NCBI GenBank assembly: GCA_946811185.2
Contig: OX328098.1
Location: forward strand, 24,189,084 to 24,253,083
From: Hippopus hippopus
Lineage: Eukaryota > Mollusca > Bivalvia > Cardiida > Cardiidae
Length of the DNA stretch: 64,000 bases
Reading direction: 5' to 3'
Made by a program: the position numbers and the translations under genes. Positions within the stretch are counted from its first letter, which is position 1, and each line of letters begins with the position of its first letter. Positions 44,722 to 56,284 of this stretch are shown here, piece by piece. A model generated the notes under the pieces. The model saw nothing but the letters and a program-made list of their open reading frames with translations. It was not told the origin of the DNA and ran no database searches.

Positions 44722-44945
44722 GTCTACAGTACCTAACTCTCATATTAAAAGACCGAAGCTGCCGAGATTGGCCGAATAGCCTTTACGAAAACGTCGATGG
44801 TACACAAGATTTACCGATGAGTTAGTGAGTCTACAGCCCCTAACTCTCATATTAAAAGACGGAAGCTGCCGGGATCAGCCGAATAGCGTTTACGAAAACG
44901 TCGATGATACACGATATTTACGGATGAGTTGGGGATCGTAGACCT
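44722..44945. repeat. 107 bp tandem duplication
   Basis: Two units beginning gtctacag at 44722 and 44829: both carry cctaactctcatattaaaag, gaagctgccg, aaacgtcgat and a gatgagtt end, with about 10% differences. Confidence 0.85.
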
Positions 44946-45052
44946 TAAAGCGACTCACAACGTGACTTTGACTTCAAATAAAATACCGTAAGAAATTTGA
45001 TTTTTGGTAAAGCATGTCATTCAAACGTGACCGTTTAATAATAGTCCGCCAA

Positions 45053-45126
45053 GCCCGATAGCTCAGCCGTCAACGGTACAGGACTTGAAACACGGTGGTC
45101 GCTGGTTCAAATTCCCAGATCGGCTC
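45053..45126 (+). repeat. tRNA-like SINE head, third type
   Basis: gcccgatagctcagccgtca (A box region) and gctggttcaaattcccagat (B box, altered); followed by gatattagtcattgcagcaa-type SINE body. No cloverleaf-quality anticodon arm seen. Confidence 0.5.
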
Positions 45127-45351
45127 TTTCGGAGGATCGGTGATATTAGTCATTGCAGCAAGATTCAATCCTCTGTCACAATGTATTCATTCTTTTGACG
45201 GCTGATACGGAAAGTTTTTCCGGCGAGTTGTATCGGCGAGTTAGATAACGGCAGTATTTTACTCAGATCATAGATAGGTATATAATAAAAAAAAAACACA
45301 TAGTTTATAGATTACGTGGCCTGTGAAGGAAATGCCGCTAATATGTTTCGT

Positions 45352-45763
45352 TTAACCTTCATCCTACCAACTAGGGTAAATTTGACCCCAGCGACTATTT
45401 TCATGAAGCCGTGAAAAAAGTAACGATGCTAGACTCCAGACATCTCATGACTTTGTCAGAAAAGTTGATCTTATCATAAAAATAGCCAAATTGATATAAA
45501 TTCTTGGGTTTTGAGCTGATTATTAACTGTGTTATTTTTGAGTGGGATCTCATATTTGTTTCGGTTAAATCATGACCTAATCAAATAGCAAGGCCACGTA
45601 AACAGCAGTACAGGCTTTGAGAGCCATATAACAAAACAATGTAGAGTCTGAATTTGAGGATCAAGACACTTCAGTCAGTGATGTTGATCATTTATCCGAA
45701 CTGTCAGACGAAAGTGAAACTGAAGTTCTAGATGCAGAGTTACAGCCTCAACCCAATCCATAG
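45352..45763 (+). pseudogene. Possible piggyBac-like transposase N-terminal relic
   Basis: A TTAA at 45352 is followed by ccttcatcctaccaactagg gtaaatttgacccca, like a piggyBac-type inverted end. About 290 bp later, frame 45638-45763 reads an acidic run (NVESEFEDQDTSVSDVDHLS and on) typical of piggyBac-like transposase N-termini, then a stop. The preceding codons are shifted in frame and stopped, so it is broken. No catalytic DDD core is present. Confidence 0.4.
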
Positions 45764-45949
45764 GTGCTGTGAAGGAAGATGTGCACCCTGATCCTCATAC
45801 GGGCCGAGCTTAAGCAAGAGGTCATGCTTGACGAAGGGCTAGGGGTAGGGACCCGGGGATGAGACACAATGCCCAAGAACAAGGTGATGCAGACCATAGA
45901 GTGCCTCAGCCTCACCAACAACCAATGGATGCCAAAGAAGACAGATTGA

Positions 45950-46150
45950 TTAATTTGTATTGTATGCCACTTTCAACAATATCACAGTTATATCACGGCC
46001 ATTGCTCTAATGTCTGTTTCAGCAGTACTAGGCTAGGGCTCTGAAGTGCTTGCCCAATGAAACTCCCACGAAAAACTAAGTGCTTCCAGTGAGACGCGAA
46101 TCCTCGGCCTCAGGTTACGAGTCATACACTTTACCAGTGAGCCATGCAGG
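45950..46150 (-). repeat. SINE F fragment
   Basis: gtatgccactttcaacaata, cacagttatatcacggccat, followed by aatcctcggcctcaggttac, gtcatacactttaccagtga, a reversed and altered tRNA head. Confidence 0.5.
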
Positions 46151-46582
46151 ACCCATAAGAAGACAGATATTGTTAGCCACAGTGGAACTGTCTGACAGAG
46201 ACAACCACTGGATATTAGTCGGCGACAGCCACAGGACATTAACAGGCAACAACTGTAAATTACAAATACCGTGATTTGTGAAAACCCAAAGGATTCTTTC
46301 ATATTCTTCACAAACCCTGTCATGATTGACATTCTTGTGCTCGAAACCAATCGAGAAGCAAGACGCAAAAGACATGCATGCAACATGTGACCAGCAACAT
46401 ATGCAACCGTCCAGTTTGTCCAAAGCATACTCGCAGTGTCAAACAAGCCATCTTTAGGGAGTACTTATAAGGCATCTCAACAACTTCCAGCACAAATATG
46501 CTAATGATTAGAATTATGGAAATTCTACAACGGGTGATGTAGGCTCAGACCAAAAAGTGTCGAATTCATTGGAGTTAAAGTG

Positions 46583-46799
46583 TTTAACTCTTTCATTACT
46601 GAATAAATAAATTGCGTTTTCTCAAAGGCTGCAAATACAGTTTCACTTCAAGATCAAGACAGAGTTCAGTAATATAATATTGAATAAAGCATTGGACAGT
46701 GTAGATTAGAGATCAGACTGCACATTCTGTGCAGTCTGATCTTAATCTGCGCTGTCCACAAAAACTTCTAGTATCGTCTATGGTATGGTAAGAGTTAAA
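46583..46799. repeat. MITE family A copy, diverged
   Basis: ttaactctttcattactgaa ... ggtatggtaagagttaa; hairpin gatcagactgcacattctgt / gcagtctgatc intact while the arms around it have drifted. Confidence 0.75.
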
Positions 46800-46976
46800 A
46801 CACTCTTGTAATTCAATGCAGCTATGTAATGGAGCGTTTGAAAGCTAGGTGGTAAATGAACAAAGAAAAAAAAGGTAAAATATCTTTTCATTGTCTTCAA
46901 CACTTATCAGTAATCAGTGATCTTCGTTAAATATATTTCTACAATCCTTATCCTACAGAGTCTGACAGTCATCACA

Positions 46977-47043
46977 AACCATCTCTGTCTCTCTCTCTGT
47001 CTCTCTCCGTGTCTCTCTCTCTACCTTTGTCTCTCTCTGTCTC

Positions 47044-47097
<54 letters not shown>

Positions 47098-47135
47098 TCG
47101 TGTCTCTCTCTGTCTCTGTCTCTCCCTCTCCTGCG
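46977..47135. repeat. (CTCT)n/(TGTC)n microsatellite
   Basis: tctgtctctctc blocks with ten tgtc units near 47050-47075. Confidence 0.95.
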
Positions 47136-47231
47136 AATATCTATTTTACTTTCACGCCAAATAGACGCCTTTGCAAATTAAAGGAACCAGTGCAGGCCAA
47201 AACAGTCACCGCTTTAAGAAATCCTTTTTAA

Positions 47232-47460
47232 CTGTTAACCCAAACGACTAACGCTAAGACTCTTCCATAGTGAAAGCATTTGCAGATTAAAAATTTAATG
47301 GAGGCTTAAACAATAGAAATGTCCTTTGAAAGGGTTATAAAACAATGAGGGAAAATGAGTAGAAAAAATGCTGGTTACTAGCAATTTTTTCCCGATTCTC
47401 ACAACATTTTTTATATCTTCTCCCTTAAGGTCGGGATTGTGCATTAGGGACTTAATTACG
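47232..47460. repeat. MITE family D copy
   Basis: gttaacccaaacgactaacg, hairpin aaaaatgctggttactagca, ttcccgattctcacaacatt. Confidence 0.6.
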
Positions 47461-47671
47461 CCAATGGTTCGACTTCCTTCCTGAGAATAATGCAAACTAA
47501 GCATTTAGTTTTAATCGTAAACAAGTTTATTATGATATATTTTCAAAACTTATAATGGTGACTACATGTTTTTCAAAACGCAATGTGTAAACTCGACGTC
47601 TTTGGCCGGCTGAAAATACAATCAACTGAAACTCCGAAAGAGTTTTAACTAGTCGGCTTGACTAAACAAAA

Positions 47672-47740
47672 GGACGATATAGATCCATGATCAGACTGCA
47701 CGTTCTATTCTATCTGATCTTGGATCTTTGCCGTTCAGAC
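47672..47740. repeat. MITE family A remnant
   Basis: gatatagatccatgatcaga ctgcacgttct then a damaged second arm ctatctgatcttggatc. Confidence 0.5.
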
Positions 47741-48183
47741 TGGACCCCCTTTTACCTTTGACGCTGGCAAGGTTACGCCTAAAATTACGCCGATTACCCA
47801 TGGTTTACATGTGTATTTTCAGCGTAAAGGGTCGGGGTTTTTTTTTTTTCAGTAATGGATTTTCGGGCTCTGACAAATACATCAGTTTCCGGTAAGATGA
47901 CTTTTCAATGGAAGTTTTTAACCGGTTTGACAGTTCTGCTGTTGGCATTTCAAAAGATTGGGTCCCTTCGATATAGGCCTAATCTTTTTTTTTTTATATA
48001 CATCTGTTGGATTTTGAAATTGTTACATGTCAGCTTAAGAAATAAGGGGTACCGGAGAGGAACAGAGAGTGTACTAGTACCTAGCGTCTCTACTCTTTAC
48101 CAAAAACAAAATTTCAGACTCGTCCAAAATGATAGCGCTTGCAGACGACAAATTAAATGCGGTTCAAATAATGGAATTTGTCT

Positions 48184-48412
48184 TTAACCCTTTACCACAC
48201 AATGACGCCTTTTAACGCCCCTGAAGAAGAGGCCTTTTGAAAACATCGTGGGAAAAGGAGAAAATGCTGGTAACCAGCATTTTCTCCTTTTCCCACAAAG
48301 TTTTCTACCCTATCAAAGAAAAGTTGCGTCATTTGAGCCACTATGAAATTGTCGTCTGCAAATGCTTTCAATTTGGATAGGTCTTAAATTTTGCCGTGTG
48401 GTAAAGGGTTAA
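48184..48412. repeat. MITE family D reference copy
   Basis: 229 bp including TTAA at both ends (48184-48187, 48409-48412). Inverted termini ccctttaccacacaa / ttgccgtgtggtaaaggg. Perfect central hairpin of ggaaaaggagaaaatgctgg and its complement around 48251-48295. Confidence 0.9.
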
Positions 48413-48589
48413 AAGGGAAAAACAGATTTTGGCAAAAGGAGAGGATTATGATTACCTTGTTTTTTTTATACTCTTTCTTCTATAGGGTCATTAAAACTCT
48501 AGAATCATTGATTAAAGGTAGCCTAAGTCAAGGCGGTAAAAATCTTCTAATCACTGCTTTTTGCTATCTCCTTTCACTGTTTGTACAAA

Positions 48590-48835
48590 TCTGTGGCAAA
48601 ACTGTAGATCGGTTCCAAAAATTATCGACCCATACCAGACTGCGCAGTTCGCACAGGCTGATATGGGGCGAAATTTGTGATTTTTTTTTTTTTTTCATGT
48701 CAAGGGTCCAGTTTACCTCATGATTCATTCGGTTGTGAGAAAATATTAGTCTTTTTTTAAATCGATAATCATGAGATTACTTGCTTGATATAATGCGATA
48801 AAGAGATGCATTTTGGCCAGAGCGAGGCTCTTAGG
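48590..48835. repeat. MITE family C copy, diverged
   Basis: caaaactgtagatcggttcc, cataccagactgcgcagttc, gcacaggctgatatggg, caagggtccagtttacctca, gataaagagatgcattttgg. Confidence 0.6.
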
Positions 48836-49091
48836 CATATTTTGCTATAGCATATCACTTTTATTTGACGTTGAATCGCGATTGGAACTAATCTAAGTAG
48901 TCCTCTATTCTTGTATGTTCTACAAATTTTCGTGGATATCCAAAACTCTTCTCTTTTTTTTGGTTTTTGTTTTGAATCGTGTTTATTCTTAACAACAAAA
49001 ACAAGGTTTTTAAAAATGGATTAAAAGGACGAGTGATTACTCGTTCCTAAGAAAAATTTATTCCTTGTTATGGTAGATCTATTATAAAATC

Positions 49092-49330
49092 TAACCCTTA
49101 GCCTTCCAAGCGCGACTCAAAGACCTTTTACGGACAGTGTAGATCCAAGATCAGACTACATAGAACGTGCAGTCTGATCTTGGATCTACACTGTCCGATA
49201 TGGAGATATCTTCCCCCCCCCCTCCACCTCCCGAAAAAAAAAAAAAAAAACCTTTGAGATAGCCACATTTGGGTTTTTGCTATCGCCTTGTAAAGTTTAA
49301 ATTTCATTTATTTAGCAGTTTAATGGTTAA
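49092..49330. repeat. MITE family A copy
   Basis: ctaacccttagccttccaag ... atttagcagtttaatggttaa; hairpin gatcagactacatagaacgt; expanded C and A runs at 49213-49250. Confidence 0.85.
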
Positions 49331-49616
49331 TAATAGAATTTCATGTATAGATTTACGCTACCGATTATCTCGTCGTGTTTTTATGGCATTGATTTTTCCC
49401 ATTTATTTCTAAAATTCAATACAAGAGTAATACAACGGAATGAATAATATATCCAGCCGGCTGAAATTACCCTTATTGCTCTTTTATCTAGCAGTTGACT
49501 TCGGTTTTATGGAATCATTAACTCGAGATAATTAGTTGGGTATTTTCGATCTATATACCAAAGCATAAGCGCAACTTAATCCGTTGATAATAATAGGTGA
49601 AAACAGCAGGTTTTCC

Positions 49617-49685
49617 TGACGGCATAGATCAAGATTAGACAACATACAAGGTGCAGCGTGATCTCAGATCTATATCGTCCTCATG
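49617..49685. repeat. MITE family A remnant
   Basis: gacggcatagatcaagatta, caaggtgcagcgtgatctca. Confidence 0.4.
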
Positions 49686-49689
49686 TTTG

Positions 49690-50300
49690 GTCAAGCCTGA
49701 TAAATAAATTCTTTCTGAGTTTCAGTGGATTGTGTATTCCTCTTCGCAAGAAGTCAACTTTTACAAATTTAGCACTAAAAGAGCTACAAAAAAGAATGCA
49801 TGAAAACTAAAATGGTACATCCTTAATAGGCTACGTAGCCCCCTGAGGTAATATTAGATTTCACGCAAGAATTTCGCCAAAATGTGGGACTGTCAAATGA
49901 ATAATAACACGCATCGATCATGTAAGAACGTATTCATATAAGTAAGATGACGCCATACTAGGCTTGATTACATAAAAATAGACGAAGTTTCCAATCGTAA
50001 TTCGATCAACACGTTATACGAAAACTAAATTTTCAGCTTTTTACTGCATGTAACCTTTTAGTTGCTTAATGTTTGCAGAGAAAAGTATATTTTGTAGTTA
50101 TCAGCTTTTAACAAACAGACCAAGAAAAATAAAATTAAATGAATAATAATTTTAATAGTAATAATAACTAGCGGGGAAAAATCTGAAAAGAGCCCACTTA
50201 AAAAGAGCTATTTAGATTTTGATAATCATACCAAATTTCAAAAATAAATAAAGTAAAGCGATAGCTGGAAAATCACCAGTTGATAAGAAAAACAAAGGTA
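49690..50300. other. Intron 1 part, no clear feature
   Basis: AT-rich with taataataat-type stretches; no coding or family repeat seen. Confidence 0.3.
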
Positions 50301-50308
50301 AAAATGCA

Positions 50309-50571
50309 TGGGCCATGCTCTGTGGAAAGGGGGCTACATGCATTTGCGAAAAGTATCGCCCCATGTCAGCCTGCGCAGTCCGTGCAGGCTGACATGGGCC
50401 AAAACTTTTCGTAATCTTCAAATTTATTGCATGATCGTTCAACCTCATGATTCAGTCGGTTGTTTGACTAAATGGACTATATGGATCCGTAATCAGGTGA
50501 TGCCTTACTTTGTATACTAGTAATGCATCACGGAGATGCATTAAGCCCCCTTTTGCCAGAGCATGGCTCAC
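50309..50571. repeat. MITE family C copy, well preserved
   Basis: gggccatgctctgtggaaag ... cttttgccagagcatggctc, hairpin catgtcagcctgcgcagtcc / gtgcaggctgacatggg. Confidence 0.85.
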
Positions 50572-50907
50572 TTATTTTTCGATTGTATTTCCTTAATGTG
50601 CAACATAAACTCTCATGGTATTTTAAGGTTATGAGCCAGAGTTTCGCAATACTTCTTGGAATGTCACACTATCCACAACAGATTACGGAGATTCGTATTC
50701 AAATCAGTACAATGACGTCATATCTGATGTAATACCAAGAGATGGAGTGACCAATTGCAAAAAGACCATCCCTTTATTTAAACGCCAAAAATTGCACCTC
50801 TGTACATAAGGTAACTGTAGTTTCAATACGACTGCAAGGAGCATAAGTCTATTGGTGTTTTACAAGAAATTTTGATTTACAGAAAAAAGTAGTAAGCCTC
50901 TTTAACT

Positions 50908-51235
50908 CTTTACCACGTAAAAGATTTTAGACTTGTGCACTTTGGCAGATTACGATTAAAATGTAGCTAAAATGATGGGATTTGTCTAATTAAGGGGTAA
51001 ACCAAATCGTGGGAGAAGAAGAAACTGTTTTTCTCTTTTTTCCGATGTTTTCACAAGCCTTCTTGACAGCAGTAAATCGACTTATTACCACATGCAAAGG
51101 AGTAGAAATCATTGTTTGAAAAGGAGAAAATGCTGGTTTCTAGCCTTTTCTCCTTTTCCAGCAATGTTTTCTAAAGCTCTCCGAACCACGGGGTCTTAAA
51201 TAACATAAAATTGTTTATGACGGGTTAATTTTCCA
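50908..51235. repeat. Two adjoining MITE D pieces
   Basis: First: ctttaactctttaccacgta ... ttccgatgttttcacaagcc. Second: ggagaaaatgctggtttcta / gccttttctccttttccagc, ending gttaattttcc. Confidence 0.6.
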
Positions 51236-51239
51236 TGAA

Positions 51240-51715
51240 ATGATTATCGAGGGGGATTTCCATGGTTCGCATAACTTTCTGCACGCAATCGAAATGCCAT
51301 AAATAGGTTTGAATTAAACAGATAAATGGGGTGCATCTTTCAATAGAATACAATGTTTGCACTAAACTAGGAAGTAGCTAGGATCAAATTATCAATACTC
51401 TCTTTTCACCGTGAACTTATTGTATGTTTGCATGTTACATTTAAAGTAACAATAACTGCCAAAAGTAAACAAAGAAGGTGCTAAAATGCATTCAAATTTA
51501 AACCATACCATTTTAAAGTATGGAAATTATTTTGAAGATGACATTATCGTTCTTGAGAGTTTTAATACTTTAAATTCTTGATGAATGATTGTGTAAATAT
51601 TGTAATGTAAATCCAACCAAATGCTATTACAAAGTATAAGGAGAATACAAAACAATTGAATTATTGTCATTTATGGCTAGTATGGGGGCAATCGTAAAGT
51701 CATCATTTAATTAAG
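51240..51715. other. Intron 1 part, no clear feature
   Basis: No repeat or coding signal recognised. Confidence 0.3.
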
Positions 51716-51717
51716 AA

Positions 51718-51883
51718 ATAATCTTCTTTCTATCGTGGTTTATCGTTCAGTAAACCACGCTTGTGAGTTATGAAGCACAATAAATAATCCACGAGGGCGA
51801 TAGCCCGAGTGGTTTATTCATTGCGCCTCATAACTCACAACGTGGTTTATTGAACGATAAACCACGATAGAAAGAAGATTATT
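51718..51883. repeat. ~166 bp fold-back palindrome
   Basis: aataatcttctttctatcgt ggtttatcgtt pairs with aacgataaaccacgatagaa agaagattatt; inner ccacgagggcgatagcccga gtgg forms the tip. A perfect outer stem of about 30 bp. Confidence 0.9.
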
Positions 51884-52080
51884 TCGATTCTAACATGACC
51901 AACTCTTAATGAAAGGAAAACAAGTTCATACTTAGAGTAAAAACGCGTATGCAGATTATATTTCATTGAATAACTTACTTACTTACTTTATACAGAATGA
52001 CGTCACTCTACATAGAATGACGTAGATTTTACCACGCTTTCGTTGCACTGTGTTTATAGAGCCGAATTCACGTGTCATGT

Positions 52081-52276
52081 TAGAATTATGGATCCATAAA
52101 ATCCATTTTGTAAAACAACCGACTGAATAAAGAAGTAGAATTATCCTTTTCAATGCAAAAAAAAAAAACTTAAAGAAAACGTAAAGGTTTGGCCCATATC
52201 AGCCTGTGCGAACTGCGCAGGCTGACATTGACGATACTTTTCGCAGATTCATTAAGCTCCGTTTTCACAGAGCATG
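52081..52276. repeat. MITE family C, right part
   Basis: attatggatccataaaatcc, catatcagcctgtgcgaact, gcgcaggctgacattgacga, gttttcacagagcatggctc. Confidence 0.7.
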
Positions 52277-52389
52277 GCTCAAATATAATTGGAGGGTTAG
52301 AGAATATACTCTTTGTTTGAATACTTCAGTGTAATTATCAGTGTTAAAAATCTTATCCTTAGTACAACAGGAATTTCTTTCTTTAATTA

Positions 52390-52618
52390 GTTTGAACATT
52401 CTTTGCCGAAATGCTTGACTCATACAAATTAGAAACATTCACTGACAACAAATTAACTGTGGCTCAAAAGTTTGAATTTATCTTTCGACGGACAAAAAAC
52501 ATGGTGGGAAAAGGAGAAAATGCTGGAAACCAGCATTTTCTCCTTTTCCCACTATGTTTTCAAAATCCTTTCTTTTCCAGTGGTGTGGTAAAATGGGATT
52601 GTTTGGTAAAGGATAAAA
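52390..52618. repeat. MITE family D copy with perfect hairpin
   Basis: gtgggaaaaggagaaaatgc tgga pairs with ccagcattttctccttttcc cac (52502-52551); ends gattgtttggtaaaggat. Confidence 0.8.
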
Positions 52619-52729
52619 GAATGCCAACACACTAAAGGTCTTTATTATTCATATCTTTACTATGTCATTGTAATCAATAGGGCTCTAAACAGTACTATGG
52701 CTTGAACAACTTGAGGTTATTTTGCGAAA

Positions 52730-52785
52730 GATCAGACTGCACAAAATCTGCTGTCTGATCTGAGATCTACATGGCTCGATATTCT
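52730..52785. repeat. MITE family A remnant
   Basis: gatcagactgcacaaaatct / gctgtctgatctgagatcta. Confidence 0.5.
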
Positions 52786-53308
52786 CTGAGATATTAGGGT
52801 GTGAAAATGGTCCTTTATTCTTTATTTTTTTTTTTTAACTGATTGAAAATGTACTAAACCTGTGAATCTGCAATCATGACAGTTTACCCAAATGCAGCAG
52901 ACAGATTCAGGAAATTTATTGAAAAGGGACCATTTACTTGTAAAATGTGAATGCTATTTCGTTTTCACTTTAGTTCCCGCCCCCTAAAATATTTATTTCA
53001 TTTTCATATAAATTTCAGAGATTTCATTTTTCAACAAAGAATTGTCCACTTCTGTAATGTGTGATAGGATAGTCTTTTGTAGGTCCCAAAATAGTCGTTA
53101 CAATCACGATTTAGATTTATTTTGTCGTGAGCAGATGCTTTCAATTGGAACAAGTCTAAAAGTTTGTCTCCACGTAACTCCTCTTAATAATTTGGCCCCG
53201 GTTCAAAGTTAAATCAGTTATATAAACTCGTAGTAATATGATACATGACCACTGTCATTCAGACAAAACATGACCACCCTGTTTATTCTGTTGATCATGA
53301 CCAAAGTC

Positions 53309-53530
53309 TTTTAACACTTGAGCTGCTAAGCGCGACTCACTTACCCTTTGCGGACAATGTAGATCAAGATCAGACTGCACAGAACGTGCAGTCTGATCTT
53401 GGATCTGCACTGTCCGATAAGTACACATTTTTCTCAAAAAAAAAAAAAAAAAAAAATTGAAATAGCATTATTCGGGTTTTTACTATCGGCTTGAAAGTTT
53501 TATTTGACTTATTTGGCCGGATAAGTTGTG
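53309..53530. repeat. MITE family A copy
   Basis: ttttaacacttgagctgcta ... cttatttggccggataagtt; hairpin gatcagactgcacagaacgt; A-run 53437-53456. Confidence 0.8.
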
Positions 53531-53917
53531 AATGATTCCTTCTTTTTTTACGGTAAATTCCATTTACAACGTTTTTTTTTTTCTCTCTCGTTGTTTCGTA
53601 TATTGCTAAAAATTGCAATTTACAAGATTTGATGTTAATTCAACCCATCGTTGGAAAAGAAGTAGATCTAGTTACTGCTAAAAATGGTGTATCGGGAAAA
53701 AAAAAACCAAGTAGACTTCACAGTAATGCGGTCTAGGGCAACCCACAAAAATATGAAAAATTACTAAACATCACAAGGAAAGGATCATCCCATATCATAT
53801 TCGATCGTGTGAAAAAGAGCTGCTGGGCGTGGACCAACAGTAGCTACCGCTGCACATTGGTACCATAAACGGGCCCATATCAGCTTTCTTATGCAAACTA
53901 TTTTTGGGTTGATTTGT

Positions 53918-54149
53918 TTGTTTGTTTGTTTGTGTTGGAGTTTAACGCCGTTTTGACGGATTAGGTCTTATCACAGCGGCTAGTGCACCTACGTATGTGG
54001 CTTTCTTACACAAGTACTGACACAATTTTGTTTCCAAGTCATTGACTACTTTCCTCACATCCATCAGAGGTGAAAGGCGAAACCGGGTATCGAACCCGTA
54101 ACCACCAGGTCACGAGTCAGACATGCTAAACACTGAGCTATCCGGCCGG
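53918..54149 (-). repeat. SINE F copy, target of an insertion
   Basis: (gttt)n, gtgttggagtttaacgccgt, cacagcggctagtgcaccta, then reversed tRNA head gggtatcgaacccgtaacca, cactgagctatccggccgg. The 540 bp element starts exactly after ccgg. Confidence 0.8.
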
Positions 54150-54689
54150 TGTAATGCAGAGAAATGACCCTCCCCTACAAAATGACCCATGGGTCATTTC
54201 ACTACGTAGAGGAATGACCCGGGTCATTATTCTACGTAGAGAAATGACCCCAGACCGTAGAGAAAGGACCCTCCTCTAGCTGTAGTAGAATGATCCCTCA
54301 TGAAAAGAAAGGACCCCCGTAGAGAAATGACCCCCCCTTTTTTCCCCTGTAACATTGTTGTTGCTGCTGATGCTGATACTACTACTACTTCTTCTACTAC
54401 TAATACTACTACCATTACTACTACTACTACTACTCGTACTTCTACTACCCCCTTTTTGCCTTAACATTGTTATTGCTGCTGATGCTGCTGATGTTTCTAC
54501 TACTAGTACTACTACTACTTCTACTACTACAGCTGCTGCTGCTGCTGCAACTACTTCTACTAGAGGGGGGTCCTTTCTCTACAGTCTGGGGTCATTTCTC
54601 TACGTATAATAATGACCCGGGTCATTCCTCTACGTAGTGAAGTGACCCATGGGTCATTTTGTAGGGGAGGGTCATTTCTCTGCATTACA
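54150..54689. mobile_element. 540 bp TIR element with microsatellite core, CCGG duplication
   Basis: Arms tgtaatgcagagaaatgacc ... and its inverse ending ggtcatttctctgcattaca pair over about 110 bp or more. The arms are built from repeated, often self-complementary words (aatgacccgggtcatt, tgacccatgggtca, ctacgtagag). The centre is (cta)n / (gctgctgat)n microsatellite, about 54355-54560. Flanked by ccgg on both sides (54146-54149, 54690-54693). No coding. Confidence 0.8.
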
Positions 54690-54759
54690 CCGGCTCTTTG
54701 GCTGGGTGTATAGTTTTATGAAATATTATGTATCACATTTACAAAAGAACCATTTAGAA

Positions 54760-54905
54760 GGAAAGGAAGTTTTTTTACGCCGTTTTAACAGCATAGATCA
54801 TATCACAACGGCCAGTGCACCTACGCATGTGTTTCCTGGCTTTCTCACACCAGAAGTGACACAACCTTTTATTCCAAGCCACTAACTACATTCTCACAGA
54901 TGTTC
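54760..54905 (-). repeat. SINE F fragment
   Basis: tttttttacgccgttttaac, tatcacaacggccagtgcac, ctacgcatgtgtttcctggc, ccaagccactaactacattc; no tRNA head. Confidence 0.6.
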
Positions 54906-55254
54906 TCTACATGTACCTTCAGAGCGAATACCATCCTTTCAGTCACACGTAATTTATTTTTGAAAATGTGATATGGACGGGTCTAAAATCTAGGTAAAGA
55001 AGTAAGGTATCTGTCAATTACCTGACATATATTCTGAGTATCCATTCATTTGTTTAGTTTTATAACAACCTTTTTTGAAAACTGTCCAATTCTAAAAGTC
55101 AAATACTCATGCTTATGTAAACTGTCCATTCCATTCAAATGGAAATTGACTGAAATAGGGTTCACAGCGAATGCGCACTGGTGACGTTTTGGGAAAAATG
55201 ATTAGGCCACCAAGCCAATCTTTGTACACCGGGTAAGTAGTCAGCAGCCTTTCT

Positions 55255-55450
55255 CCAACAACCCAGTAATGTAACAAGCTTTCGACAGACACTTTTGAAA
55301 ACATTGTGTTGGTGCCATCATTTCTCACTTTCTCCAAAACTTTTTCAAGACTTTTTCAAATAAAACCCGATATCTAAGCAACATCTAAATTGTCAATTTC
55401 AAATACCTGTCATTTGGGACAATCTATCATTTTGTTACCTAGTGAAGGTT
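55255..55450. repeat. MITE family D, diverged
   Basis: gacagacacttttgaaaaca, ttgtgttggtgccatcattt, tcattttgttacctagtgaa. Confidence 0.45.
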
Positions 55451-55490
55451 GAAGAGCATTGATGAAGTCATAAATAATACTTATAAATAT

Positions 55491-55754
55491 ATGAGCTGTG
55501 CTCTGTGAAAAGGGGGCTTAATGCATCTGCGAAAAGTATCGACCCAGGTCAGCCTGCGCGGTCCGCGCAGGCTGACCTGGTCCGAAACTTTTCGCTATTG
55601 GTCAATTTTCTGTTTGTCAAAGAACAAGGCTATCTCATGATTAAGTGGGTTATTTAAAAAGATAGCTCTTATGGATCCATAATTATGTGATGACTTCGGT
55701 GGTATCATGTACCACGGCGATGCATTAAGCCCCCTTTTTCCAGAGCATGGCTCA
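55491..55754. repeat. MITE family C reference copy
   Basis: atgagctgtgctctgtgaaa ... tttttccagagcatggctcat ; hairpin caggtcagcctgcgcggtcc / gcgcaggctgacctggtc; internal ttatggatccataattatgt. Flanked by atat/atat. Confidence 0.9.
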
Positions 55755-56099
55755 TATATAGATATATTATTATCATCATTATTATTATTATTACTATTTC
55801 TATTTCTAAGTTCTGTGGAATTCTTGTATTTGCCATCTGCCTTTCCTACAAGAAGTCTGACAGTAGCTGAAATTTTAATGGGTTCGCCTTAAGAAAACAA
55901 AATAATGAAAAACACATACACACAAAATAAATAAAAACCTGAATCATGCAATGCAATGGCTTTGAAAAATCTGACACAATTCCAAATAGTGCTGATCTAA
56001 TAGCTAATTTACTCTCTGTGTAGTCGGATCTTGACCCGCGTTTCAGCAAAATCAACGAGATAACACTTGAATTGGATTAACCATCTACCAGAGGACAAC

Positions 56100-56283
56100 A
56101 TTTCAGACGGCACTTTACGACTACATTAAATTTTGTACTACAGTAGACTTGCGCAAAACAGAAAATTACATAAAAACGGAAAGTGTCGTTTCGGATTAGC
56201 CTACGCGGACTGCGCAGGCTGATCCGAGACGACACTTTACGCAAATGTCCGAATGCCCTTTTTGGCGTGTTGCAGGCCATATT
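56100..56283. repeat. MITE family B, right part
   Basis: gcactttacgactacattaa, gcggactgcgcaggctgatc, ggcgtgttgcaggccatatt; left end missing. Confidence 0.75.
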
Positions 56284-56284
56284 A

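Noticed and set aside
47855..48187. 110-residue plus-strand frame with membrane-like segments
   Set aside because: Overlaps a T-run and flows into a MITE D; no splice or family evidence.
54227..54609. Leu-rich and Ser-rich frames at 54.2-54.6 kb
   Set aside because: Translation of the (cta)n/(ctg)n microsatellite within the 540 bp element.
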